From the NCBI GenBank assembly GCA_037501455.1, contig CM074864.1:32824001-32888000 (forward strand): a stretch of DNA of 64,000 bases, in the 5' to 3' direction. A model generated the notes under the pieces. That model searched no databases. It saw only the letters and a list, made by a program, of their open reading frames with translations, and was not told the origin of the DNA. Positions 1 to 11,600 of this stretch are shown here, piece by piece (position 1 is the first letter of the stretch; each line of letters starts with the position of its first letter). The stretch comes from Lantana camara (taxonomy: Eukaryota; Streptophyta; Magnoliopsida; Lamiales; Verbenaceae). The position numbers and the translations under genes were made by a program.

Positions 1-264
1 AATTGCAAAAGACAGTTTTTCCCAATCAACATAAGACCGTTTTACAAACTACAAAAAACAAAAAAAAAAACACAAACAAAGGGCATGTAAACAAACCTCG
101 TGACTGGACGATGAGCCGGAACAATTAGGATAGCTGGATTTTTATTAGCAACCCTATTTTTCCTGATCAAGATCAGATTTTTATTAGAAAAAATGTTAAA
201 AAGGGATTGAATTACTAAAACAATGTTTCATAATAATACCTTTGATTTAGTAACGTTGCTCAGT

Positions 265-973
265 TTAATCACCATAAAGAGTGTTAGTTTCTTTGTCCAT
301 CAGATCAAGTTTTGTCAGGACCCCAAATGTGGGTTCACCTAGGTAAATTGCATAAGGGTAAATAAAATGGCTCTACCAAGATCAGTCAAAATTTCTATCC
401 AATGGAAGTTTCTTACCTGATTGATCCACTTCTGTTGCAAGTTTAAAAGCATTTAATGTTGCAATATCTTGGTTATCTAGAGATATTCCTAGTATGATGC
501 AGTTGGGCTGCATGTGGAATCAATTGTGATAAACAAGCATAAGAAATCATAACAACATATATTCTAGTACAAGTTCAGTGAGGATTAAAGGCAGACTAAG
601 AATATACAACAAATTCATTTATCTTTACCTTCTCTACATAATAGAGGACCATGGTCTCAATGTCTTGGACTATACTTTTTGGTTGCCCCTCTGTTAAAAT
701 TAAGTGTCTGGCATTCAAAAAAGTTCCATCTTATTTGAGTACATGTTACTAATTTCGAAAAAGAACGACAAACTTACCAACAGGAACCTTTGTCAAACCA
801 GGAAGATCAATCAGAGTTAAGTTGACAACTGCCAGGAACAATTCAAAAAATAAGCACCAGAGAACCCCTTCCATAAGAAAGAACAGATTTTGAAATTGAT
901 ATTTAGCTGTAGAAAGTCATACCATTGGGTGAGTAGATACTTAGGTGAATGGGAATAGTAGAAATTAGTTTAG
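265..973 (-). pseudogene. Dynamin-related GTPase gene fragment, five exons, captured in CACTA element
   Basis: On the minus strand five short exons read, in order: 923-973 (ending in the motif IPIHLSIYSPN), 778-828 (NLTLIDLPGLTK, the dynamin G3 box DLPG), 629-690 (GQPKSIVQDIE), 417-507 (PNCIILGIS, NQDIAT) and 265-338 (GVLTKLDLMDK, the G4 box TKLD), ending in a stop at 265-267. Each junction has AG and GT at the intron ends (for example GTAAGT at 772-777 reversed), and the phases agree from exon to exon, so the frame stays open. These motifs are characteristic of the plant DRP1-like GTPase domain. The P-loop exon upstream and everything after G4 are missing. Known family members are about 600 residues long, so this is a fragment of about 95 residues. 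It lies inside a CACTA element, which suggests gene capture. A nested but genuine host-gene remnant is the alternative. Confidence 0.8.
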
Positions 974-2129
974 CTGCACAAAAATAAGATTGTGTCAACA
1001 TTCCTTCATTCTAGTTACTGTTGGTGAGCATTTGAAGATTCAATCTCGCATGCAATGATGTATGAATACTACCAAAGAGAAGCTCAGACATCAAGCTTTT
1101 ACATCTGAAATCAACTCTCACTTAGTGATTAGAAATGTGTCATCTCCGAAACTAATAGCCACTATGATTATTGAAAAGAATTTGGCAGGTAAAGCAATGG
1201 AAAATTAACATAAATGTTCAGGAATCCAGAGTTTAAGATACCACTATCTTCATCATTGTTTTAGCAGAAAAGTACCACGCTTCGATACATACAAAAATCA
1301 CTGAATCGTCTACCGGGCATATGTTCAAAAATATCAAGAAGCCCTCCTCGTATTTCCAACCCCTATTATAAATTTTCCACCTATGAATACATACTTATAA
1401 TCAATTCAACACTCATGATTCTACTTTACGTGTGTGTGTTTGATGGTTAAATTAAACATTAGAAAAAAATAACAGCTTCACAAGAATTAAGGATCTCATT
1501 CCATTGCAATAGTTTGGTAATAATTAACAGCACTTTAAGCCTATTTACTTGCCATACCAAACAAATTACGCATACATGCATCATAAAAACCAAATGCACT
1601 TTAGGCCAGATTTTGCACTCAGATCCAGCATCAACAGATTAAAAATGCACCAGATATCTACTCTTTTACATACACAAACTCACACAATCACACACACATA
1701 TGTATAAACAAACACCAAAGTTTAATCTAGAATCGATGTACGTAAGTGCAGTGAATCAACAAAAAGGAGGGTTTAGAAGGAGCAAAGATGAGACGACGCC
1801 GATTACTGTTTTCTGATTGGCGAGCTTTAGAAGGTGCAAGAAGCGAGGGTTTTAAGAGAAACGTACCAACACTTTAAGGTCAGCAATGAAGTTGAAATGG
1901 TAAGAAAGAATGAAAGAGCCGTGCGCAATCGAAAGCGAAGACGTGTGATAGAGAAGGGGTTTTCCGAGTCGGAGGTTGGCTCAGGCGAAGACGGGAGTTG
2001 TAGATGGTGGCATTGTCAGAGGTGTTGTGGCGCGATAGAGAAGGGTTTACGCGTCTAAAAATTTGGGAAGAGGTCTGAAAATTAGGGAAGAAAAAGGACC
2101 CAGCTTCATTTAAATTTTATTTTACCATT

Positions 2130-2640
2130 TTCGACGGGACTCCAACGAGAATCCCGTCGAAAATTTTTAATTATTTTTTTTAATAATTTCTTATTTAATT
2201 AGAATCCCATCTCCAACCTATTTTAAATTTTAGTTTTTATTTTAAATTTTATATTTGAAAAATCGACGGGTTTTCCCTCGAAATCCCGTTGAAAATATTT
2301 ACTATTACTTTTTAAATTTTATATTGACAAAACCGAAGGGATTCCGAGGGGAATACCATTGGACACATTTAATTTGTTTTATTATATTTTATATCTTAAA
2401 TAATCCGACGGGATTCCCCTCTGAATTCCGTCGGAATTATCTAATATTAATTTTATATTTTATATTTTAAAAAAACCGATGGGATTATAAGGAAATCCCG
2501 TCGGAATTATTTATTATTTATTTTTTAAAAAAAATCGAAGCCCGTCGGAATGTTGTCAGGATTCCCTCAGATTTTCCGATGGCATTTCGACGGAAAGTTT
2601 TCCTCGGAATTTTCCATCGAAATTCGCAAGATTTCTTATA
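2130..2640. repeat. Subterminal repeats of CACTA element 1
   Basis: About ten imperfect copies, in both orientations, of a word like CGACGGGATTCC / GAATCCCGTCG are spaced 25-60 bp apart in AT-rich DNA. Examples are at 2152, 2262, 2328, 2405 and 2475. In CACTA elements such words bind the transposase. Open reading frames here (for example 2255-2470) are by-products of the repeats. Confidence 0.75.
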
Positions 2641-2646
2641 GTGAAT

Positions 2647-2812
2647 TAATGAAAGAAAATGAGATTTAGAGCAAATAATTTCAAGAAATTTCACGTATCA
2701 TAAGGCAATGCACACGTTAGCACATTGTTCCGAAGCCGTAAGACCTATACTTGACACAACATGACACTAGAACTACGGTTTTGCAACCTAGAGCTCTGAT
2801 ACCACTTTAGGA
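2647..2812 (-). mobile_element. Interior start of LTR element E with tRNA-Met primer-binding site (2791-2804)
   Basis: Reversed, 2791-2804 reads TGGTATCAGAGCTC, the primer site for initiator tRNA-Met, 8 bp from the end of the neighbouring LTR. Further left is the leader of a minus-strand element, cut at 2646 by the CACTA insertion. The same leader words occur next to the primer sites at 19669-19682 and 25342-25355. Confidence 0.75.
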
Positions 2813-3289
2813 TATAGTGCCCGAAGCAACAAGCCACCACATCCCCCGCACCTAGACCCGAACCCACGTATGAAATAGGAGTCCATACATGAGCCCAAGA
2901 CTAAGTGAACGGGGACCTACACACACACTAGGCAAGGCAGAGCTAGAACATAATCTAAGTGTGCAAAGCAAAGCAAGGAAGGCAGAAGCATGCATATAAA
3001 ATTCAAAACATAATTTAACAAATGACGGGTTCAACTATCCCTAGAAGCCTGTTCCAAAAATCATACATAGCAAAATACATGCAACAACACATAATCCGAT
3101 CAACTTATAAAAATCTTATACATAAATACAACCGTATACAAAAATGAAATGCAACTCGATCTAAACGTCTAGAGAAAACCCGACCGACTCACTTCTTTAC
3201 CTAGCTCAAACAAAAACCAACAACTAAAAGTTGAAAGGAGAGGGTCAGTCAACCGACTGAGTGAAGGGGCTAATGCAGAACCACACACA
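2813..3289 (-). mobile_element. 5' LTR of element E, terminal 477 bp, interrupted by element C
   Basis: The LTR terminus is mutated (TATAGTGCCC instead of TGTA...). Inside are the family words CCACATCCCCCGCAC, CACTAGGCAAGG and, at 3245-3260, a perfect TCAGTC-AACC-GACTGA hairpin. The sequence stops at 3289, where another LTR terminus begins. The rest of E is not recognised in the window. Confidence 0.7.
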
Positions 3290-3851
3290 TGTAGCACCCC
3301 GCAGGTGAGGTACCACATCCCCCGCACTAAGACCTGACACGTGTACGAAATGGAAAGTCCGCACACGCACCAAGTCAAAGCGAACGGGTGACAAACGAAA
3401 ACCCAACCTAAGCTAGGCGGTACCTAAACCCTGTACAAATGAAAATATGCAAAACCTGAATGCAGAAGCAGTACAAAATACGAACTTTCAAAAAAATTTA
3501 AAAACAACAAGCATAATTTACACATTCTAGAAAATAAATCAACATCAACTACACGGGGTTCAACTAATCAAGGAAACCTATCCTAACTTGTCCCAAATAA
3601 CATACAACAAAATGGGTTCAACTAATCCATAAACTTATCCTAACCTGTCCCGAATTCCATACAATCAAATCGTAATCATAACATGTACATAACATATCAT
3701 ATATATGATTTCATACATAGTTCGGAACAAAGTACTTAACCAAAACCAAACAGAGTGACACAGACTCGATAAACACAACGCACCGCCGCCTAGCTCGAAC
3801 TCCAAGAACCTGAACATGCAACTAAAAACAAGGGGAGGGGCGAGGGTCAAT
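3290..3851 (-). repeat. Element C LTR, piece 1 (U5 side)
   Basis: Holds GCTAGGCGG at 3412-3420 and its complement CCGCCTAGC at 3786-3794, and a candidate splice acceptor box (reversed GTTCAG|GTTC) near 3812. No gene; the small ORFs here are chance. CACAC at 3852-3856 is one copy of the target duplication of element A. Confidence 0.8.
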
Positions 3852-3856
3852 CACAC

Positions 3857-5354
3857 TGTAACGCCCCGACTTTTCAGTCGTACAGGTATGACTTATGTGA
3901 TAATTACGTGCGCATTTAATTTATTTTAATTACACTATTATTAGTTTTGTTTTATATTAATTGGAATTCTTGAATATTTGAATTAATTGAATTTGAATTT
4001 TATGAATTCTTGAACTATATGTGCATGTGTGAATTGTTTGCGTGCCGTTTCTATATGAAATGAATTTCGATTTTCGTGAAAATTTAATATGTTGGAGATA
4101 TGTGTGTTATGAACGTGTATATATGCTCGTTTTACATTTTTTGATTCGTTTGATTGAGTTTTGAATTTAATTTGAATCTTGGACCCAAAACGGGGGCTAA
4201 CAAGTAATTAGCTCACCCTTGGTTCCGTATGTCATATCTTGAGCTCGGGAACTCGGATTCAAGTTCCGTCAACTTATTTGGACTGGTATTGAAGATTCGG
4301 GTTTAATGAATCTAGCTTCATATTTTTTTAAACCTATTTGAACCCCCGAAATTCAAGCGGAAAGTGAGTCGTCCGCCAAAATGCCACACTTAGCCATTTT
4401 CCTTATAACTTTCACCACACTTAACCAAATTAATCATGGTTAGACTTTTTGGAAACCTAAATTAACCTACTATCAGATCCTAACACCCCCAAACCGAACC
4501 ATACTCAGCACAAAGGAGAAAAATTAAGCTAAGCCCCTTACTCCAAGTCCCATTCTCGCCACCACACAAGCTTGGAGATTTTGGAGCTCAAGTCTCTCTC
4601 AACCTTCAACCAATTCAAAAGGTGAGTTTAGGGTTGTGATATACATTAACTTGTGATCATTTTGAACCATGCTCCCCTAATTTTTGAGCTAGTATTCATG
4701 AAGATTTGAAGGCATGATTGAATAGTTAGGTTTTGGAGCCATTTCTTGATCTCTTTGAATACTTGAAGCTTTTGATTGTTTTATGGCATGAAAGTGATCA
4801 CCCTACTTCCCTCCTTTCATTTATGATCATGTATTTTATGGTAGTTCAAGATTTAATAAGTTGCCATCAATGAAACTTGGAAAAAAATTTGATGAATTGA
4901 TCTCTTGCCTCTTTCTTCACATATGGAATGCTTTGATGCATGTTTGAGTGTTACTTTGGAACGGTTTTGTTGCATATTTGTTGCTCCTTTACATCTGATC
5001 TTGTTGGTTGAAGTTTGGTATGGTTGTGGCTTTGTTTTTGCTGCGTCTTGTTGCTGGTTTGAGCAGGTCGCGACCGCGATCGAACCAAGAGTAAACTTGG
5101 TAGCGGTCGTAACTCACTCTTGCATTTTGGCCCGTGACCTGAATTACATGCATTTCATGTCGCGGTCGCGACTCAAATTTGGCCTGCTCTCGTACTCTTG
5201 AAAATTGCATGAAAATTCCTGAAAAAATTAGGTAGCGGCCGCTACCATTTTGTGAACAAAATGGGTCACGGCCGCGACCCTCATATATTCTGCATGAAAT
5301 TTCGAATTTCAAACTTAGTTTGCATGGTTTTCTTGGCTCATTTTCGGTTCATAC
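3857..5354 (+). repeat. Element A 5' LTR, first part
   Basis: Homologous to 38809-40322 of the 3' LTR. It contains a candidate splice donor AAAAG|GTGAGT at 4622, and then at 5065-5280 six GC-rich inverted-repeat words, including the perfect palindrome GGTAGCGGCCGCTACC (5231-5246). The 98- and 107-residue ORFs around 4905-5312 are not supported as genes; the homologous stretch of the 3' LTR is open only in part. Confidence 0.85.
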
Positions 5355-6681
5355 TGTAGCATCCCGAAGCGAAAGGCAGTACACACACCCCCCGACACCA
5401 TAGCCCGACACGTGTAACGAAATGGAAACTCCGCACATACACCAAGCTACGGCGAACGGGTGACAAACAAAATCATACCTAGGCTAGGCGGTCTAGACCC
5501 TAAATCAGAGTGCGCTAAAGCTAGTTAGGCCCTCATATCCCTAACAAATTCAACGGTTTGAAAACCGTAACAAACGAACTCAAAAATATGCAACGGACGT
5601 AAAAACACATTCATAACACACATAATTCATGCATAGCACATAGTCACAAAAATCAAAAACGAAAACGGAAGTAAACGGTGCAAGAACGAAGCAAAAAGAG
5701 CAAATACGTTCAATTAGGTCATATAAGGCATTAAATAAACATTTAAAGGCATAAATAAATAATTAAATACGCACACAACACTCTCGATACTGCATACCTG
5801 TACAGCTGGACGAGCGGGATGTTACAAATTCCCCTTCTTCAAAAGGACCTGTCCTCAGGTCTACAACAAGATCTTGAACGACTCTTGAAACGAAGTTCAA
5901 CTCTAACTTCCTCTACTCCACTCCGATCGACCTTCAAGTGGCTTCTTGGATTTCTAATCCCGCCACAAAGCTCAGTAGAAAATCTCCAACTCCAAAGGTC
6001 TTCTCCTCTAGACCACGAAGCTCTCGAAACTCATCGGACAACCGTGCTACCGGAAAATAGGTAAACTCATTAAAATGAGCAACCCCTTGAATCCCATGAA
6101 ATCTCCTTAATATTAGCAAACCGGACACAAAGTCCTAAGTCGTCTCCTCCCACTTCCAATTAGAATTTAGAAGTAGTTGGAGAATCCTCCCGGTTCTCGA
6201 TGTTCGGTCTTCCACCGATGGCACTATAGACATTGCTACACCAAGTTTGCAACATCTCTTCTTATGCCAATACATCATAACCGGATCTTCAAGTCTCGAA
6301 CCACGAATGGACTTAGTCTCGTGACCAAACACTTCTAGAGATATAGGCTCCAACTCTCCGTTATCATGCACAATCGAAGTCTTCTTTAGTACCTCGATTG
6401 CAACGGAGGAGTTTCGAGTACCCTCGGGTAAGCAAAGCTAGTTCCGAAGGTAACTCTCTTCAAAAGCCTTATCCACTCAAATCGTACCTCTTCTATATCT
6501 TTCATGTCACGGGATTGCCGCCCAAAGAAAGACGAATCTCCTGTTGATTCCCAATAACATTAGAGACTTATCCACTGAGGCAATTCTTGGTTCTTCTACC
6601 CGTACACGTAGTCGACATTACCCTTGTAGAAACCACACTTGTAGAAAGATGAATCTCCTGTTGATTCCCGATAACATTAGA
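5355..6681 (-). mobile_element. Truncated LTR element (472-bp LTR plus part of interior) inside element A 5' LTR
   Basis: A short minus-strand LTR, 5355-5826, starts TGTAGCATCCCG and ends GCGGGATGTTACA. It is followed by interior sequence starting with the usual reversed polypurine region. The interior to 6681 shows no gag or pol. A word of about 45 bp (AAAGACGAATCTCCTGTTGA...) occurs at 6526 and again, slightly changed, at 6647. At 6682 the element A LTR resumes at the point equal to 41659, so about 1.34 kb of the host LTR (equal to 40323-41658) is missing. Confidence 0.7.
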
Positions 6682-6991
6682 GACTCATCTCATGTTGATA
6701 TTATGATTTGATATTGTATATATGGAGCGTATATGATAGACTAGGCCGTGATGGCACTTTTGTATACTTGCACGCTTCTATTATTTATTTTTGGAGCTTG
6801 AATGCTCATGGTGTATATTATGATCTCGTTTAGTTTCCGCTCTTACATTGCCCCGTTTTAGTACTTTTGTTATTGATTGGTTTAAGGGTTAGTCCCACCT
6901 AGCATAGCGTGTGTGTAGTGTCCCCGTTCGTCGTGATTTAGCTCGTGTATGGATTATCCATTTCATATGCGGGTCGGGTCTCAGTACGGGG
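6682..6991 (+). repeat. Element A 5' LTR, second part
   Basis: Matches 41659-41969 of the 3' LTR, including the box TTAGTCCCACCTAGC (TCCCGCCTAGC in the other copy) and the conserved CATTTCATATGCGGGTCGGG near the end. It breaks at 6991 at the insertion of element B, whose target duplication is CGGGG (6987-6991 and 31618-31622). Confidence 0.85.
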
Positions 6992-8685
6992 TGTGACGCC
7001 ACGTATTCTCGAAGGGCCTCCTGACGATATTAACAAGTAAGTCTCTACACTTGTGTGTGTTTAATTTAAGAGTTCTTGAATTATGTGTAATATGTGATCA
7101 TTCGGATTAATCTAAAATTAATGGTTAAGTTGATTTTAAATACATCATGTTACTTAACTTGTTTAATTTCGGTTTACTTGAATTCCTTGAGATTAATTAT
7201 CAATCATGTGTTTACGAAGTATCGTTAAATTGTACGAAAGGTTTCTAAAATTAAATTGAATTAAACTCTAATTGGTAATCTCTCTCTTTCATTTTAATTC
7301 ATAAAATTAATTCGGAGCTTGAACGTTTATTCGTAACTTTACCAATTTTATTTACGATTATTTGTACGCGCTATTACTCTTTGCTACGCGATAAGGATAC
7401 CCGGTTGTATATAACTCGTGCACAAGACACATTTCTTCCAAATCTCCTTTCTCTCTCTCTCTATTCTCTCTCTCCCGCGGTCACTATTCACGGCTTCGGT
7501 TACGAGCCCATAACTCACTCGTTTCTCGACGGATTTCGATGAATGAATAGTCAATTTCGATGTACTCGACGAGATCTACGCAAGCATACCAAGTTCGTGG
7601 CTCGATTCCCCACGACGGTGACCCACGCGCTGGCGAAAGCTTACGCTGGCGGCGCTTGCTACTGTAGCAGCGTCGTTTTCCATCTTCCGGTGGCCTTCTC
7701 CGACCGACAGGCACCATTCCCGGACGGTTTCGAGGTGGAGAGTCTATTTTCGGCATCAATTTGGCACGAAAGTGGCCGAAAATGGTGGTTTTCAACCGAG
7801 ATAGGTGCGTGGTTACTGTTCAAAGCAGCGGCCTTCTCCGACGACTTTTTTCGGTGACCATGATATGGGTTTCGAAGAGCACGTCATGGGTAAGTCGATG
7901 CTTTTTACGGATTTCATTTTCGTTCACCGGATTGGAAGTAATTTGATTTTGAAGTTTTTGGGGTTTTCGTATTCTTGGATTTAAGATCTAGGATGATTGG
8001 CTTGGAATTTTCAGAAATTGATCAAGGATTTGGAATGAGCACGAGGACTACTTTCTCGGGTAATTTTTCGGTATTTTTCCGGCGACTTTCGACGGAGGCC
8101 CAGTGGCGGCCCCGGCGACTTTCCGACGGCTCCGGTGGCGGCACTCAGGCGATTTTCGGACAGAATGTTGGTCTCGACGCGGTGAGTCCAATGCCGCTTT
8201 CCGTTCGTTAATCGGACACTCGATCTATTTATTACGAATTATTTTGCATAATTGTGATTATTTGAATTAATTTTTTTAAGTGCAAATAAATTGGTTATTG
8301 TTGGTTTGTTGATCGAGATGTATTTCAATCGTATATGAAAACATGTATTGAATGGGTTGTGATATGCATGAATGTTTTGATTTACAATTTGAATCCCGAT
8401 GTGATGAATTTATGCTATGTGTTTAGATATGAAGGGGTGTTAGTGTAATATCTAGAAACTAATCTCTTATGTGAGTAAATGGACTTGAATGATATTTTAG
8501 AAGAACGAACATGTTGTGATTTCTCTATATGAATTTGAGACGTTCTCAATGTTATGTTTATTGTAAATTGTGTTTCAAATATAAAATTTAGATACATGAA
8601 GGATGCTTGAACAACTTGAGACTTGATGCACGATAGGAGTTAGAATTGTAATATCTTGATTTACTCTTACTACTTGAAAATGGTA
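6992..8685 (+). repeat. Element B 5' LTR, first part
   Basis: Aligns with 27854-29550. A TATA box lies at 7408-7414, followed by a CT-rich stretch and a GC-rich segment (7480-7890). Candidate splice donors are GGTAAGT at 7890 and GGTGAGT at 8181, with a candidate acceptor TTTTCAG at 8014. The ORFs of 103-104 residues on both strands (7484-7857) lie in the GC-rich leader; the minus-strand one is also open in the other LTR (28360-28671), which shared ancestry alone explains. Confidence 0.85.
7408..7414 (+). promoter_or_regulatory. Likely TATA box of element B 5' LTR
   Basis: TATATAA, 416 bp from the LTR start, is followed by a (CT)-rich leader at 7440-7475. The same box is at 28284-28290 in the 3' LTR. 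Confidence 0.55.
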
Positions 8686-11600
8686 TGTAGCACCCGGGAC
8701 GATAGGCGCCACATCCCCCGCACTACAAGTCTAGTCCACACGTGAAATGGATAATCCAAGCATGAACTGGACTCATAGCGAATGGGAGACAAAGTAAAAG
8801 ATATCCTAGCTAGGCGGAATCTAACCCTGTACCAATAAATCAAGAATACCCAGAATGCAATACGGAAGCTTTAATACCATGCATGAATTCCAATAGTGGC
8901 TACAAGCCCAAAAATTTCATAACATAATTAAAATTCCAACATGTATCCTAATAACGGGTTCAAATACGCATGCAATTTGTCCCGAATTCATAGTCAAGAA
9001 TCATAAATGGCTCTCGGGCCCGAATACATAAAGAGATACAATTAAATCATAATAATGTAAATATGACTCAAGTGTACACGTGACTCTGTCATGAAAACTA
9101 AGACTCGACTCCCGCCTAGCAAAACCTGCAAGAAACTGGAAAAGTGGGAAAGAGGGGTCAGTCTCTAGAAGACTGAGTGAGCAGGAGCGATACATAAGTA
9201 TAGAAACATGCGCATGCAAGTCATAAATCCCGAGCAAGGTTTTATTTAAAGGTAGTTCCCACGGAGGACAAGAAAATAACTAAGCAGTGCTTGGACTTTA
9301 CAACTAATTCATATTAAATTTATTAAGTTCATAAATCATACTCAATCAATAAGGCTCAGCGAGTGAGAGTGCACGATCTCCAACCAAACTCCGACCGTGT
9401 AGGACAAATATCATTATTATTTTGAATACGCGATCACACAATAGATTATAATACATGCAAACCATAAAACATAACATAAGACATAGTCGTTTGGGCAATC
9501 CGTGTCCCGGCCTTCCCGTACGGTGCATACCAATCATACATAAACATAATCATAAAATAAGTTCCAACCTTCTTCCTCCGGGTGGTGGACAGGTTTGCAA
9601 GGCCCGACCACCTAAACATATCAATGTGGCAATTGAGGTTCATGAGTCCTCCAAGCCCGGTTAGCGTTTCCCCGTCAAAAACTCCTTAACGAGGTCCGTT
9701 TCACCGTAAACAATGTAGGACTAATGTACGTGGATCACCGTCGGCCCGATGCCTCCCCGGATAGCCACATACACTAAGTCCCTGGGCCCGTGTTCAATAC
9801 ATGTTCTCGCCATCATATTCAATTCATGAAAAACAAAATACATTTGTAACATAATTAATACATTTCATAACCCTTCAGAAAATATTTACTCGATGACTCC
9901 ATTTGAAAACAATATATAGGTATATTTTAAGTTTTTGGCAGAACTTATCATATAAGGTTGTAGGGTTCACTACGTAACTAGAACGAAAACACCCTTACCT
10001 GGAATATGGCGATACAAGGATACGGGTTACCGAGTGCCTAGTTGATCAAGATTTCTCCACCCTGGAGTAAACTGTATAAGAGAAGGAACAAAGTGTACTC
10101 GTGAGAATTAACCCCAATATGAAACCACATAGACGCACGGCATCTTATGCGCATGATATGAGATGCATAAGAAGCATGAATCATGTGATGAGGTCATAGA
10201 ATCAAGTGATTCATTCCAAATATTCAATACATAATGGTTTCATATTCATGTGCTTCATATCTTTCATATTTTGTATCAAATCGAGCCATAAGCTTCATAC
10301 ATTAATCATAACTCATACTATAACATATTTACAATGTATGCGAGCTATAAATGAAGCGGGAGGTTATCATATGAGGCCAATAAATGGAGGAACAATTCAT
10401 ACATGCAAGGTAGAGAGCATTTGAAGGCATATTGGATCATAATTCACAAAATATTTAACAAGATCACATTATGATTTCATAATATACAAGTTAATGCATA
10501 ATATAACATATTAACAAAGTATATAAGTCATGGAAGAAGCTATTCACAACATACCAAACAATTAAACGAAGCAAACCATTCACGCATGCATAAAAGTAGC
10601 ACATAAACGTTCATGTTGTCCTTTCACGTTTATACATTGGATCCATAGCATAAAATTCATAATCATCTCAAGATATATCACATATAATCAATTAAACAAG
10701 CATACAATTCATTCAAACCACGTATGGAGTCCGAGGAAGTGGAGGGAAAGCAAGAAAATGGATTGGGCAAGCTTTTAGTGAGAGCTGACAGTTTTCGGGA
10801 ATGCACGAGCTGTAAAGAATTGAACATATCTTGAGTTCTAGAATTTCGAATGGATTTTTGTTTATTGTTAAAGAAACTAGACACATAGGCCTTTCAAATG
10901 ATATATGGCCCAGAACGTGGTTCAAAGCGATGAGGAAATGGCGAGGGTCCAAATTTGGGTGAGTGTAGTGTTCCGAAGAAGTGGCGACACCATTTTCAAA
11001 TGATCATAACTCATAAATGAGAAAAGATATTAAGGTGATTCCAATTGGATTGTTAGTAGACTTCACGAGGTTTCCAACGGCTCAAAAATTAGGTCAATCG
11101 GAGTTCATATGAGGGAGTACCCGGCCGGGAAAAATACAAGGTAAAATCAACCCGACCGGGGAGAAAGGAGTGCCGAAACCCCTCTGTACAAAACTACCCG
11201 CCTGGGTAGTTTTTTAGTACAAAAACTGCCTGCCCGGGTAGTCCTCCTGGCCAAGAAGAAGAAGCAAAACAGGGGTTTATGCGTGGAGGGAAGAAAGGGG
11301 GCTAAAATCCCAACCAAAACTCAACCTAATTCACTTAAAACATGTAATATATCATGTAGGAATGTCAAATGCAAGTTTATAACAAATTAAAACACATTAA
11401 TTCACAAACCCACACATCTACACATATATATACATACACATATATACACATACACATATATACACATATATACACATACTCTTGCTGCAAGAATCCAAAT
11501 AATCAAACATAGGATTCATAAATCTTCATGTATTCAAGCATATACACCCAAAGATCCAAGTTATAAAGCAAGAATCATATATATACCAAAAACTCACATA

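Larger units (their letters stand above)
1..2643. mobile_element. CACTA (EnSpm) DNA transposon, right-hand part; left end outside window
   Basis: The right terminus reads TTTCTTATAGTG at 2632-2643, close to the CACTA superfamily end (TTGTAGTG), and is preceded by about 500 bp of repeated CGACGGGATTCC-type words, the usual subterminal array of this superfamily. The next three bases, AAT (2644-2646), would be the target duplication, but the left end is not in the window so it cannot be confirmed. The interior holds a dynamin-related gene fragment at 265-973. Between 974 and about 2130 I recognise no coding sequence; 1780-2060 is GC-richer and has one chance ORF. No transposase motif was seen in this part. 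Confidence 0.75.

Noticed and set aside
7484..7857. Overlapping ORFs of 103-104 residues on both strands in the element B LTR; the minus one also at 28360-28671
   Set aside because: They sit in the GC-rich LTR leader. The recurrence is LTR duplication, the residues differ in many places between copies, and no motif is recognisable.
9001..9664. Several 60-80 residue ORFs repeated at 20006-20648
   Set aside because: Repeated only because the two B' LTRs are copies.
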